Shown: positions 1 to 8,630, counted from the stretch's first letter. The stretch is 64,000 bases of DNA from Flavobacteriaceae bacterium (GCA_947488595.1 CANKZI010000001.1:62001-126000), one strand, 5' to 3'. Translations and numbers: made by a program. Notes: generated by a model not told the origin, from the letters alone.

Positions 1-305
1 GCAAAATGATTGCCAATTATTTTCGATGCTTCATTGTAATCAATTCCTTTTTGAAGGCGCAACAACTTTGAAATTGGAAACAGTATAAACCGCAACAAAA
101 GCAAACTCTCAACTGAGATAAACACCCAAAATAGTACGGTGCGTGCCATCGGCTTAAGCCATAGAAAATATTCGATGAAGAGTGTAAATAAAAAGTAAAT
201 CAGTCCAAGTCCGATAAAAAAAATCGTGCCTCGAAGTAATTCATTGCTATAATATTTTTTAATAAATGCCTCAAGCTTTGTATAAATAACCGATGTTGTC
301 TCCAA
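1..305 (-). CDS. DUF4175-like membrane protein, N-terminal part (runs off the window)
   Basis: An open frame enters from the window edge and reads leftward for 101 complete codons. The product begins LETTSVIYTKLEAFIKKYY and continues with two hydrophobic segments (about residues 29-45 and 56-74) separated by a short charged stretch, then a soluble helix. This matches my memory of the N-terminus of a large (about 1,100-residue) flavobacterial membrane protein family called DUF4175; the function is unknown. No ATG lies in frame upstream, so I take TTG at 305-303 as the start. The family call rests on the N-terminus only, because the rest lies outside the window. Confidence 0.6.
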   Translation of the reverse strand, partial: METTSVIYTKLEAFIKKYYSNELLRGTIFFIGLGLIYFLFTLFIEYFLWLKPMARTVLFWVFISVESLLLLRFILFPISKLLRLQKGIDYNEASKIIGNHF

Positions 306-456
306 TTTTATAAAACTTTTATTTATGACCGATAAAAGTAGCAATTTATATGAATAATTAAATGTTAAATTAAAGGCCACGGGCAAAGGGTACAAGTTTT
401 AGAATGCTGTATTAGTATTAGACCCAAGCTTGCGACTTTTGACCTGATCCTTTTTG

Positions 457-464
457 TATATTTG
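457..464 (+). promoter_or_regulatory. gltX promoter, -7 element
   Basis: TATATTTG matches the flavobacterial sigma-A -7 consensus TANNTTTG and lies 17 bases before the gltX start. A TTG at 439-441 is closer than the usual -33 spacing, so only the -7 element is well supported. Confidence 0.55.
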
Positions 465-481
465 CGCTAAATTTCAGAAAA

Positions 482-1987
482 ATGTCAAAGCAAGTTCGTG
501 TGCGTTTTGCACCAAGTCCAACTGGACCTTTACATATAGGAGGCGTGAGAACAGCGCTTTTTAACTATTTATTTGCCAAAAAAAATGGTGGAACTTTTTA
601 TCTAAGAATCGAAGATACCGACCAAAATCGCTTTGTTCCCGGTGCTGAATCCTACATTTTAGAAGCATTAGAATGGCTCGGTATTGCGCCAGATGAAACC
701 ATTGGAAAGAACGAAAAATTTGGTCCGTACCGTCAAAGCGAAAGAAAAAAAATCTACAAGCAATATGCCGACCAACTGATTGATTCTGGTTGGGCTTATT
801 ATGCTTTTGATACCGCCGAGGCTTTGGATGCGCACAGAAAACAACACGAAGCCGAAGGAAAAACCTTTATTTACAACCACCACAACCGCGAAAAACTAGA
901 TACTTCTTTAGTAATTTCAAAAGAGGCAACTCAAAAACGAATTGCCAATGGTGAAGATTTTGTAATTCGATTCAAAACCCCCGTTGATGAAACCTTGCAT
1001 TTGAACGACCTCATCCGTGGAAATTTACAGTTTGAAACTAATTTATTAGATGACAAAGTGCTTTTTAAAAGTGATGGCATGCCAACCTATCATTTGGCTA
1101 ACATTGTTGATGATCATTTAATGGAAACCACGCACGTAATTCGTGGGGAAGAATGGTTACCATCGATGCCTTTACACAAACTTTTATACAAAGCTTTTGG
1201 TTGGGAAGCGCCTCAATTTGCGCATTTGCCCTTAATATTAAAACCTGTCGGAAACGGAAAATTATCCAAACGCGATGGCGATAAAATGGGATTTCCAGTT
1301 TTTCCGTTAGAATGGACGTCGGACGAAGGTGTATCATCAGGATACCGAGAAAAAGGATTTTTTCCGGAAACGGTAATTAATTTCTTGGCTTTATTGGGAT
1401 GGAATGACGGAACTGAAAAAGAATTATTTTCATTAGACGAATTGATTGAAGCTTTTGAACTGAAACGTGTTCATAAAGCCGGCGCAAAATTCGATCCAGA
1501 AAAAAACAAATGGTTCAACCACCAATACCTCATACAACAAAACGACGAAGATTTAGCGAAATGCTTTGCCTCTATTGTTTATGAAAAAGGAATCACGATC
1601 GATTTTACTAAGCTTGTAAAAATAGTTTCGCTTATAAAAGAACGCGCGCATTTTGTGTCCGAATTTTGGGAATTGTCCGATTACTTTTTTGAAGCTCCTA
1701 AATCTTATGATGAAAATGCATCTAAAAACTGGAAAGAAGAAACACCCGTTTTAATGCTTCAATTGATTGAAAAATTACAAACCATAGACAACTTCACTTC
1801 GGTTAACATCGAAACCCAAATAAAAGACTGGATGATGCAAAATGAAATTGGAATGGGCAAAGTAATGCAGCCATTCCGTTTGAGTCTTGTAGGCGCCTTA
1901 AAAGGTCCGCATTTGTTTGATATAATCGAACTGATTGGAAAAGAAGAAACCATAAACCGCCTTCAGAAAGCAATTGATACTTTATAA
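482..1987 (+). CDS. gltX: glutamate--tRNA ligase
   Basis: Charges tRNA-Glu with glutamate using ATP in the cytoplasm. The 501-residue product has the class I signature HIGG at residues 18-21 within PSPTGPLHIGG, and the second signature KLSKR at 260-264, both intact. Length is normal for bacterial GluRS. The start follows a TANNTTTG element by 17 bases and the N-terminus MSKQVRVRFAPSPTG is typical. It is a single-gene unit closed by a strong terminator. glnS lies 2.4 kb away, so this enzyme is probably a discriminating GluRS rather than one that also loads tRNA-Gln; that is an inference from gene content. Confidence 0.97.
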   Translation: MSKQVRVRFAPSPTGPLHIGGVRTALFNYLFAKKNGGTFYLRIEDTDQNRFVPGAESYILEALEWLGIAPDETIGKNEKFGPYRQSERKKIYKQYADQLIDSGWAYYAFDTAEALDAHRKQHEAEGKTFIYNHHNREKLDTSLVISKEATQKRIANGEDFVIRFKTPVDETLHLNDLIRGNLQFETNLLDDKVLFKSDGMPTYHLANIVDDHLMETTHVIRGEEWLPSMPLHKLLYKAFGWEAPQFAHLPLILKPVGNGKLSKRDGDKMGFPVFPLEWTSDEGVSSGYREKGFFPETVINFLALLGWNDGTEKELFSLDELIEAFELKRVHKAGAKFDPEKNKWFNHQYLIQQNDEDLAKCFASIVYEKGITIDFTKLVKIVSLIKERAHFVSEFWELSDYFFEAPKSYDENASKNWKEETPVLMLQLIEKLQTIDNFTSVNIETQIKDWMMQNEIGMGKVMQPFRLSLVGALKGPHLFDIIELIGKEETINRLQKAIDTL

Positions 1988-1990
1988 ACA

Positions 1991-2019
1991 AAAAGCTCCT
2001 TTAGAATGGGAGCTTTTTT
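1991..2019 (+). terminator. intrinsic terminator after gltX
   Basis: Inverted repeat AAAAGCTCC / GGGAGCTTTT around an 8-base loop, followed by a T run, four bases after the gltX stop. Confidence 0.85.
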
Positions 2020-2082
2020 ATTATTGTAACTTTTAATTAAACAATGCGTATAAACTACGTATAATCGTAACAAAATAAAAAA

Positions 2083-3099
2083 ATGGACATTACTCTCCTT
2101 ATTTTTCTCGTATTTGGTTTATTTATTTTTCTTTCTTCTTTTTTTACTGTCAAGCAACAAACCTCGGTGATTATCGAGCGATTTGGAAAATTTTTGAGTG
2201 TCAGAAATTCTGGTCTTCAATTAAAAATTCCGTTGATTGATCGCATTGCAGGTCGTGTCAATCTTAAAATACAACAACTCGACGTTATTATTGAAACCAA
2301 AACCAAAGACAATGTGTTTGTTAAAATGAAGGTTTCCGTTCAGTTTAAAGTAATTCAAGACAAAGTATATGACGCTTTTTATAAATTAGAATATCCGCAC
2401 GATCAAATTACCGCTTATGTTTTTGATGTCGTAAGGGCCGAAGTTCCAAAATTAAAACTCGACGATGTCTTTGAACGAAAAGACGATATCGCCATTGCTG
2501 TAAAACGCGAATTAAACGAAGCCATGACGACTTATGGATACGATATCATCAATACATTGGTTACCGATATTGATCCTGATATTCAAGTTAAAAACGCCAT
2601 GAACCGAATCAATGCCGCTGATCGTGAAAAAACGGCTGCAGAGTTTGAAGCCGAAAGTTCTAGAATCAGAATTGTGGCCAAAGCCAAAGCCGAAGCCGAA
2701 AGCAAACGTTTGCAAGGACAAGGTATTGCTGATCAAAGACGTGAAATTGCTCGTGGTTTGGTAGAAAGCGTCGATGTTTTAAATAAAGTTGGTATCAATT
2801 CTCAAGAAGCATCAGCTTTAATCGTTGTTACGCAACATTATGATACTTTGCAAGCGATTGGTGCTGATACGAATTCAAACCTGATTTTGTTGCCCAACTC
2901 GCCTCAAGCAGGAAGCGACATGTTGAACAATATGGTCGCTTCGTTTACGGCTTCGAATCAAATAGGAGAAGCTATGAAACGTGGCAATGTTAAAAGTCCT
3001 AAAAAAGATAAAAAAATCGAAGATTTTAAACCATCTGAAGATTATAAAAATCTTAAAGAAAATGAACCTGATCAAGAAGGTTACGATTCTACTAAATAA
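2083..3099 (+). CDS. SPFH/stomatin-family membrane protein
   Basis: 338 residues. One hydrophobic segment at residues 3-23 anchors the protein; it is followed by an SPFH (band 7) domain with the typical stretch VKQQTSVIIERFGKF at about 24-38, then an Ala/Glu-rich helical region (about 190-230) and a charged, Lys-rich tail. Stomatin-like proteins oligomerise at the membrane and often influence proteases or lipid microdomains; the specific partner here is unknown because no NfeD-type gene is adjacent. It stands alone between two terminators. Family is certain, cellular role is not. Confidence 0.88.
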   Translation: MDITLLIFLVFGLFIFLSSFFTVKQQTSVIIERFGKFLSVRNSGLQLKIPLIDRIAGRVNLKIQQLDVIIETKTKDNVFVKMKVSVQFKVIQDKVYDAFYKLEYPHDQITAYVFDVVRAEVPKLKLDDVFERKDDIAIAVKRELNEAMTTYGYDIINTLVTDIDPDIQVKNAMNRINAADREKTAAEFEAESSRIRIVAKAKAEAESKRLQGQGIADQRREIARGLVESVDVLNKVGINSQEASALIVVTQHYDTLQAIGADTNSNLILLPNSPQAGSDMLNNMVASFTASNQIGEAMKRGNVKSPKKDKKIEDFKPSEDYKNLKENEPDQEGYDSTK

Positions 3100-3122
3100 T
3101 ATACGTTTTTGGTAAAAAAAAT

Positions 3123-3163
3123 AAACCGCAAACTCGCAATTAAACACGGCGTTTTTGCGGTTT
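3123..3163. terminator. probable bidirectional terminator
   Basis: AAACCGCAAA at 3123-3132 pairs with TTTGCGGTTT at 3154-3163. It sits between the convergent SPFH gene and the small-protein operon, with T-rich flanks on both strands, so it can serve both. Confidence 0.7.
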
Positions 3164-3166
3164 TGT

Positions 3167-3409
3167 TTATAATCTAAACAGCTTTTTAAGAAGATAGGTA
3201 ATACCCAATTGTTTCAACGGTCCTGCAATAGCGCCAATAGCATTAATGGCCATTTTTGGAACACTTCCAATTAAATTTTCGGGTGATAAACTTGCTTTGG
3301 TTTTATCAAAACTTTTGGTTAGTTTTTTAAATTGAATTTCTTTTTCTAACGCTAAAATTTCTAAATCCCGATCAATCTCTAAATATGAAGTATATTTTTT
3401 ATTTGCCAT
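3167..3409 (-). CDS. small conserved protein, DUF6327-like
   Basis: 80 residues. The first half is a charged helix (about residues 8-35, rich in Lys, Glu and Leu); the second half has a weakly hydrophobic Gly/Ala/Pro stretch (about 46-70) and a basic end. I associate this with the flavobacterial family DUF6327 from its position after holin-like and YtxH genes, but have not searched it. It is the last gene of a leftward operon, 10 bases after the holin-like gene. No catalytic motif is visible; a peripheral or membrane-associated envelope role is inferred from its neighbours. Confidence 0.6.
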   Translation of the reverse strand: MANKKYTSYLEIDRDLEILALEKEIQFKKLTKSFDKTKASLSPENLIGSVPKMAINAIGAIAGPLKQLGITYLLKKLFRL

Positions 3410-3419
3410 TATGAAACCA

Positions 3420-3770
3420 TTAATCGTTAAAAAAAAATTCAGAAAACTTCTTTAGAATTGGTCCTTCGACGATCTTGTCTTGTATTTTGTAGATGATAAT
3501 GGACAATATTAAATAAATGCCACCAACAATTAAAAATCCGTAAACAAAATTACCCAGTCCGTAGCCGATGGCTAACGCGGCAGCTATCGACAAAAAAACG
3601 GTCACCATCACCAACATAACGCCCAATAAAAAAAGTTTGAGCAACATGGTGGTCGATTTCATGGTTGCCTTAAAAAGCCAAAGTTTATAATAAGAAACAT
3701 TGGTTTCCAAAAAAGTCTTGGCTTGCTCTAGCAAATCTTCTGAGTTTTCTTTTATTTCTTGAAAAGCCAT
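3420..3770 (-). CDS. phage-holin-superfamily-like membrane protein
   Basis: 116 residues with an N-terminal amphipathic segment (about residues 1-35) and two long hydrophobic segments (about 42-70 and 74-96) separated by a short Gly-rich turn. This resembles the Phage_holin_3_6 / 'phage holin family' proteins that are common on bacterial chromosomes and are not tied to prophage. It lies three bases after the YtxH-like gene and 10 before the DUF6327-like gene, so the three are surely co-transcribed. The name does not imply a lytic function. Function unknown; envelope-associated. Confidence 0.75.
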   Translation of the reverse strand: MAFQEIKENSEDLLEQAKTFLETNVSYYKLWLFKATMKSTTMLLKLFLLGVMLVMVTVFLSIAAALAIGYGLGNFVYGFLIVGGIYLILSIIIYKIQDKIVEGPILKKFSEFFFND

Positions 3771-3773
3771 TAC

Positions 3774-4106
3774 TTACTGTTTTTGAGTTGTTGTAGCTGC
3801 TTTTTTCAGTTCTTGTAATTTTTTTTCTAAAGTAGCAATTACATCTTCGGTTTTGTCATCAACATTGGAAACCAAATCATCAAAAGAAGATTCAAGATCC
3901 ATTTTGGTACTTGCAAATTTAGATTTTATGGTATTCGTAAAACCATCAAATTTATCTTTAAATTCATCTTTTTTATCGTCAAATCCTTCTTTAATTTTTT
4001 CTCGGGTTTTTGTTCCTTTGTCTGGTGCAAACAAAATTCCTATTCCTGCACCAATTGCCACACCTGCTAATAGTGCTAAAACTGTTTTTCCTGTGTTGTC
4101 TGACAT
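3774..4106 (-). CDS. YtxH-domain small protein
   Basis: 110 residues. A Gly/Ala-rich hydrophobic segment (about residues 8-27, [20 protein letters not shown]) is followed by a long charged helix with Lys/Asp/Phe periodicity ending in an Ala/Thr/Gln tail. This is the layout of YtxH (also called gas-vesicle-like) proteins, several of which are stress-induced in Gram-positive bacteria. It is the first gene of the three-gene operon. A TAAAGATA at 4134-4141 (minus strand TATCTTTA) is one base off the -7 consensus, so the promoter is only suggestive. Confidence 0.8.
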   Translation of the reverse strand: MSDNTGKTVLALLAGVAIGAGIGILFAPDKGTKTREKIKEGFDDKKDEFKDKFDGFTNTIKSKFASTKMDLESSFDDLVSNVDDKTEDVIATLEKKLQELKKAATTTQKQ

Positions 4107-4401
4107 GATTTTAATTTTTACGGTTATTGATTTTAAAGATAGGATGTATTTTAAAATTGCTCTGTTAACAACCAGTTAAAGTGTCTTTAATTAATTACAA
4201 AAGCGAAAATAGGCTTTTATTCTTGTTGTTTTTATTGCTTTGACAAGATTAATGAATCGAAATTAAAAACAGCTTAAAACAGCTCTATGAAGGTTGATTT
4301 CAATTGGTTATTTCAATACTTTTTTAATTTGTAATAACAGAAAGTAATAATAACAAAAACCCCTTAAAAAAGAGGCTTCCTATAAGTAAATTCGTTTGTT
4401 T
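4107..4401. other. intergenic region between YtxH operon and glnS
   Basis: 295 bases, AT-rich, no convincing reading frame. The YtxH-side end should hold the operon promoter. The glnS-side end holds an intrinsic terminator (listed separately). Nothing else recognised. Confidence 0.6.
4355..4376 (-). terminator. intrinsic terminator after glnS
   Basis: On the minus strand CCTCTT, loop TTTT, AAGGGG then TTTTTG. The stem is short with one G-U pair but is correctly placed 26 bases past the glnS stop. Confidence 0.6.
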
Positions 4402-6447
4402 TTATTTATTGATTTCTGACTGAAACTTTTCAAGATTTTTTTGATCATTTTGAAGATTGTGCATGACCTCTTTCTTTACGAAAAGTGATTCGCTTCGTAA
4501 AGACATGGCATAAAATTTTTCCAAAGTTTCATTATCAAAATCAGAAAAATTAATTTTTACTGAATACTTCAAAAGAAAATTTGCAAACAACAACGAACTT
4601 TTATTATTGTTGACATTCTTGCGAAAAGCATTTTGCAACAAACTAAAGTTGGACACTATTTTAATTCCCTCAGCAATCGACGTTTCAATTGAATTTCGTT
4701 CTTGTTCAGTAGCAACTTTAAAATAGCGGTTGAGGTCTTTCAAAGAATTATTGATGACGTTTTCCTCTTTCTTCCCTTTCTCTTCCCAAGCATCTTTGAG
4801 TCCTACCGTTTTGTTGAAAACCAATTTTACATCAGTACTGTCTTTGTCAACTGTAAAATAGCCCAAACGTTGGAATTGGAATTTGTCTTCAATTTTAGCG
4901 GTCGCCAAACTTGGTTCCAAATAAGCAGTAACAATTTTTAAAGAATCTGGATTTACAAATTCCAAAAAGTCTTTTTCTTTATGTCCATCTGGCGCTTCGT
5001 CAGTAAACAAACGATCATACAATCGCACTTCGGCATTGATAGCGTGCGCAACCGAAACCCAATGCAACGTTCCAGCAACTTTTCGTTGACTGGCTTCACT
5101 ACCACTTCCTGACCGTGAATCTTCATCAAAAGTTACTTGAACTTCGGTAATAATTCCGTTTGCATCTTTAGTAACACTTTGTCCTTTAACAATATAACCA
5201 TTTTTAAGACGTACTTCATTTCCAATACTTAATCTAAAAAATTTAGCTGGAGCAACTTCTAAAAAGTCTTCTTTTTCAATATATAATTCACGGGAAAATG
5301 GTACTTTTCTGAATCCAGCACTTTCATCTTCTTGATTGTTTTCGGCTTCAAGCCATTCCTCTTTACCTTCTGGATAATTGGTAATAACGACTTTAATCGG
5401 ATCCAAAACAGCCATAACACGAGGTGCATTTTTATTTAAATCTTCGCGAATGCAAAATTCTAAAACAGAAACATCAATCAGATTATCGCGTTTGGCAATT
5501 CCGGTTGTATTGGCAAAATTTCGAATTGAACTGGCTGTATATCCGCGACGGCGCAAACCTGAAATGGTTGACATTCGTGGATCGTCCCAACCATTTACAT
5601 ACTTTTCGGTTACCAATTGCAATAGTTTTCGTTTACTAACAACAGTATGAGATAGGTTTCTTCGGGCAAATTCTCTTTGTTTAGGACGTAAAGTGGTGCC
5701 ATCATATATTTGATCCAAGAACCAATCATACAATTCACGGTGGGGCAAAAACTCCAAGGTGCAAAATGAATGCGAAATTTGTTCTATATAGTCACTTTCG
5801 CCATGCGCCCAATCGTACATTGGATAAATGCACCAATTATTGCCGGTTCTATGGTGGTCTTTGTGTAAAATGCGGTACATAATTGGATCACGCATCAGCA
5901 TATTGGTCGATTTCATATCGATTTTCGCTCGTAAAATATGAGTTCCTTCAGTAAATTCGCCATTCTTCATCCTTTCGAATAAATCCAAATTTTCTTGAAC
6001 AGAACGATTTCTAAAAGGACTATCGGTTCCAATTGTAGATGGTGTTCCTTTTTGCTCGGCCATGGCTTCCGAAGATTGACTGTCAACATAAGCCTTGCCT
6101 TTATTAATAAATTCAACAGCCCAATCATACAATTGCTGAAAATAATCAGAAGCATAACGCTCCTCTGTCCATTGGTAACCCAACCATTGCACGTCACGCT
6201 TGATGGCATCAACAAATTCTTGCTCTTCTTTGGCTGGATTGGTATCATCGAAACGAAGATTTACCGGCGCGCTATAACTAATTCCTAATCCAAAATTAAG
6301 GGCAATCGCACTGGCATGACCAATGTGAAGATAACCATTGGGTTCCGGTGGAAAACGGAAACGAAGTTTTTGCTGAGGAAGACCATTTTTTAAATCTTCT
6401 TCTATTATTTGTTCGATAAAATTGAGTGACTTCTCTTCGGTTGACAT
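4402..6447 (-). CDS. glnS: glutamine--tRNA ligase with C-terminal extension
   Basis: Charges tRNA-Gln directly with glutamine. The class I signature HIGH is at residues 41-44 (PNGYLHIGH) and the KMSKS-equivalent VVSKR at 269-273. The tRNA-binding beta-barrel region follows to about residue 560. At 681 residues it is over 100 longer than the E. coli enzyme (about 554): residues from about 575 on form a Lys/Asn/Glu-rich helical tail. Some bacteria fuse GlnRS to a YqeY domain, but this tail is shorter and I cannot confirm homology. A -7 element lies just upstream and a terminator downstream; the gene stands alone. Confidence 0.95.
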   Translation of the reverse strand: MSTEEKSLNFIEQIIEEDLKNGLPQQKLRFRFPPEPNGYLHIGHASAIALNFGLGISYSAPVNLRFDDTNPAKEEQEFVDAIKRDVQWLGYQWTEERYASDYFQQLYDWAVEFINKGKAYVDSQSSEAMAEQKGTPSTIGTDSPFRNRSVQENLDLFERMKNGEFTEGTHILRAKIDMKSTNMLMRDPIMYRILHKDHHRTGNNWCIYPMYDWAHGESDYIEQISHSFCTLEFLPHRELYDWFLDQIYDGTTLRPKQREFARRNLSHTVVSKRKLLQLVTEKYVNGWDDPRMSTISGLRRRGYTASSIRNFANTTGIAKRDNLIDVSVLEFCIREDLNKNAPRVMAVLDPIKVVITNYPEGKEEWLEAENNQEDESAGFRKVPFSRELYIEKEDFLEVAPAKFFRLSIGNEVRLKNGYIVKGQSVTKDANGIITEVQVTFDEDSRSGSGSEASQRKVAGTLHWVSVAHAINAEVRLYDRLFTDEAPDGHKEKDFLEFVNPDSLKIVTAYLEPSLATAKIEDKFQFQRLGYFTVDKDSTDVKLVFNKTVGLKDAWEEKGKKEENVINNSLKDLNRYFKVATEQERNSIETSIAEGIKIVSNFSLLQNAFRKNVNNNKSSLLFANFLLKYSVKINFSDFDNETLEKFYAMSLRSESLFVKKEVMHNLQNDQKNLEKFQSEINK

Positions 6448-6463
6448 TATTTTGTAATTTTGA

Positions 6464-6471
6464 CAAAGATA
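6464..6471 (-). promoter_or_regulatory. glnS promoter, -7 element
   Basis: Minus-strand TATCTTTG (plus strand CAAAGATA) matches TANNTTTG and lies 16 bases before the glnS ATG, implying a very short 5' leader. Confidence 0.55.
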
Positions 6472-6541
6472 AAAAAAAGTTTAAGGTTTAATGTTACAAT
6501 CGTAAACCATAACTTCTAAACTACAAAACTTAAACTACAAT

Positions 6542-6901
6542 ATGGGAACTATAAAACTAAAAAATATTCGCACTTTTTCTTATCATGGTTGCTTGATTGA
6601 AGAAAGCAAAATTGGTTCAGATTATCGGGTTGATTTGGAAATTAAAACCGATTTAAGAAAATCTTCGGTTTCTGATCTTTTAAAAGACACTGTGGATTAT
6701 GTACTTCTTAATCAAATTGTTGTAGCAGAAATGGCGATTCGTTCACAACTTTTAGAACATGTTGCGCATCGGATTATCAAAAGAATCTTTAGTGAGGTCC
6801 CAGCGGTTTCAAGGATTATTTTAGCGGTTTCAAAAATCAATCCTCCGATTGGTGGCGATGTTGAATCGGTTACAATTGAAATGGAAGAATACCGTAGTTA
6901 A
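6542..6901 (+). CDS. folB: dihydroneopterin aldolase
   Basis: Folate biosynthesis: cleaves 7,8-dihydroneopterin to 6-hydroxymethyl-dihydropterin and glycolaldehyde. 119 residues, the normal FolB length. The N-terminus GTIKLKNIRTFSYHGCLIEE contains the family's 'Y/F-HG-x(3)-EE' substrate-binding motif (about residues 14-21), and VSKINPPIGGDV near 96-107 carries the conserved lysine and the C-terminal 'P-x-x-G' motif. It is transcribed away from glnS and closed by a terminator facing a tRNA. No other fol genes are adjacent. Confidence 0.93.
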   Translation: MGTIKLKNIRTFSYHGCLIEESKIGSDYRVDLEIKTDLRKSSVSDLLKDTVDYVLLNQIVVAEMAIRSQLLEHVAHRIIKRIFSEVPAVSRIILAVSKINPPIGGDVESVTIEMEEYRS

Positions 6902-6946
6902 GTGTATTAAAATTTATTTTCACAACTAATCTGTAAATAAATAAAA

Positions 6947-6969
6947 AAACCTCTCGCTTGAGAGGTTTT
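6947..6969. terminator. terminator between folB and tRNA-Cys
   Basis: AAACCTCT (6947-6954), 6-base loop, AGAGGTTTT (6961-6969). A-rich on one side and T-rich on the other, so it can end both folB (+) and the tRNA transcript (-). Confidence 0.75.
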
Positions 6970-6971
6970 AG

Positions 6972-7042
6972 AGGCATCGTCCGGATTCGAACCGGAGTAG
7001 GAGCTTTTGCAGAGCCCAGCCTAGCCGCTCGGCCACGACGCC
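6972..7042 (-). tRNA. tRNA-Cys (GCA)
   Basis: Read on the minus strand the acceptor arms GGCGTCG and CGATGCC pair over seven positions (one G-U), followed by discriminator U, as usual for tRNA-Cys. The T arm contains GGTTCGAATCC. The anticodon stem GGGCT/AGCTC closes the loop CTGCAAA, giving anticodon GCA. CCA is not encoded. Length 71 bases. No other tRNA gene adjoins it. Confidence 0.95.
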
Positions 7043-7070
7043 ATTATTTTATGGATGGCAAATGTAATTA

Positions 7071-7110
7071 AAAAGTTTAAAGTTTTAAAGTTTAAAGTTT
7101 AAAAGTTAAA
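7071..7110. repeat. AAAGTTT simple tandem repeat
   Basis: About five imperfect units of AAAGTTT(T) run in tandem between tRNA-Cys and the LysE-type gene. Such low-complexity runs are frequent in flavobacterial spacers; no function assigned. Confidence 0.7.
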
Positions 7111-7132
7111 TAATTTTTTATAGATCCTTTTT

Positions 7133-7816
7133 TTAAGGCGTTGTCTCAATAATTTCAACCGCTTTTTTTACTAATTTTTGTTCGCTTGGAAACCAACCTT
7201 GCAGCATAATTGATATTCCAAAAACAATCAATAAAATACTTGTTAACTTTTTGATTTTTAGAATATTGTTCACTGTCATTTTGTTTTTTAACTTTTTTGC
7301 AAGCAGGATTTTAAATACATCAATAAAAAGATAGGTTGCAATAACAGAAATAAAGAACACCAATAATCGCGACGTTTTTAATTGCAATGTTGGTCCAAAA
7401 GTCAGGAAAATTAAAAGCCAAAATCCCAAAACACCAACATTGATGAAGTTGAGTAAAAATCCTTTAAAATATAGACTTGTATAATCTTTTTTAATCGGTT
7501 CAACCTCTATTGTTTCCTCAATTATTTTAGTATTTTTTTTTAGTTTTAAAAACGAAATAACTCCATAAGTAAGCATTATCAATCCACCAAATATAAAAAG
7601 TGCCGGCTCATCTTTTATACTATTGATTAAACGATAACTGCTAAAATATGCGACACCAATAAAAATAAAATCTGCAGTAACAACACCCAAATCAAAAACA
7701 AACGCAGCCCTAAAACCTTTAACGGCGGCAGTTTCTAGCAAAACAAAAAAAACAGGGCCAATCATAAAACACAATAGAAAGCCCATTGGAATGGCTAAAA
7801 AAATATCTTGAATCAT
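7133..7816 (-). CDS. LysE-family amino-acid exporter-like protein
   Basis: 227 residues, about six membrane segments (near residues 3-27, 37-58, 68-90, 112-138, 146-168 and 186-206), with the family's N-terminal IGPVFFVLLETA motif (about 20-31) resembling the G-P-x(3) element of LysE/RhtB proteins. Members export amino acids or other small cations; the substrate cannot be told from sequence. A central charged loop (KKNTKIIEETIEVEPIKKD, about 91-110) separates the two halves. It is a single gene with a TANNTTTG element 73 bases upstream. Family call is good, substrate unknown. Confidence 0.82.
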   Translation of the reverse strand: MIQDIFLAIPMGFLLCFMIGPVFFVLLETAAVKGFRAAFVFDLGVVTADFIFIGVAYFSSYRLINSIKDEPALFIFGGLIMLTYGVISFLKLKKNTKIIEETIEVEPIKKDYTSLYFKGFLLNFINVGVLGFWLLIFLTFGPTLQLKTSRLLVFFISVIATYLFIDVFKILLAKKLKNKMTVNNILKIKKLTSILLIVFGISIMLQGWFPSEQKLVKKAVEIIETTP

Positions 7817-7888
7817 CTAAAAATTTATAAATTTATTGAAGCAAAAAACTAATTTACTGCTTTTGCGGCAACAAAAGCTGATTCTGTA

Positions 7889-7896
7889 CAAATATA
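7889..7896 (-). promoter_or_regulatory. -7 element for the LysE-type gene
   Basis: Minus-strand TATATTTG (plus strand CAAATATA). Transcription would begin near 7883, giving a leader of roughly 65 bases. Confidence 0.45.
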
Positions 7897-7927
7897 ATTC
7901 AAAAATAAAATAGCTAAAATTATATTG

Positions 7928-8596
7928 CTATCGATTGGATTCTTGAATTGTTCCACCAAGTAAGGTCTTTTTATTGATTTGTTTCGGACTGCCATAAATC
8001 GTGATTTCGCCGCCTGCTTTTACTTTGGCGTCAACCAAAACAGAGGCCCTAACATCTGCTTCGCCACCAGTAGTAATTGTCACTGTGGTTTGTGAAGTGG
8101 TTAAGTCTTGGGCTTCCAAAATACCACCTGTGCCTAATGAAGCATCTTGATTGACTGCATCTCCTGAAACTTTTACAATTGCACCAGTAACTGATTTTAT
8201 TTGTACTTTTTCGACGTCTAATTTTAATTTTATTTGCGCGCCTTCTTTAGCAATAATTTCAATTGCTGTTTGTTTGAATATGGCATCACAAATAATATAA
8301 GAACCTTCACTAGCATCAATACTTTCGATGTTTTTAAAATACAATTTAGCCGTAATTTCTTCGCCATCTAGTAGTTTTCTAAATGACATTCGTATTTTTA
8401 AAGTGCCATTTTTATTTATGATTTCAACGTCATCTTTTCTGTTTCCTGTAATTTCTATCTTATTTTCGGATGAGGGAATCAGTTCTACATTGATTCGATC
8501 AAATACCTTTATTTCACTAAAATCACCCAATTCTTTTGTGTTTTGAGAAAATCCAAATGCACTTATAAAAAGCAGCAAAGCAAATATTTTTTTCAT
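7928..8596 (-). CDS. GIN-domain (DUF2807) secreted protein
   Basis: 222 residues with a Sec signal peptide (residues 1-18, KKIFALLLFISAFGFSQ, likely signal peptidase I site after FGFS). The mature part is a repetitive beta-rich protein with runs of alternating Val/Ile/Thr and Gly/Ala, starting with the FSEIKVFDRINVELIPS segment typical of the 'putative auto-transporter adhesin head GIN' family. Members fold as beta-solenoids in the periplasm or outer membrane; biochemical function is unknown. It is read leftward, 80 bases after rnr, possibly its own unit. Confidence 0.82.
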   Translation of the reverse strand: MKKIFALLLFISAFGFSQNTKELGDFSEIKVFDRINVELIPSSENKIEITGNRKDDVEIINKNGTLKIRMSFRKLLDGEEITAKLYFKNIESIDASEGSYIICDAIFKQTAIEIIAKEGAQIKLKLDVEKVQIKSVTGAIVKVSGDAVNQDASLGTGGILEAQDLTTSQTTVTITTGGEADVRASVLVDAKVKAGGEITIYGSPKQINKKTLLGGTIQESNR

Positions 8597-8630
8597 TTTT
8601 TTAAAAATTTAATTGAACATCTTACAAAGC

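Noticed and set aside
3420..3770. Holin-like gene as a sign of prophage
   Set aside because: No other phage gene is near, and this holin-superfamily type is common on chromosomes in a fixed operon with YtxH-like genes.
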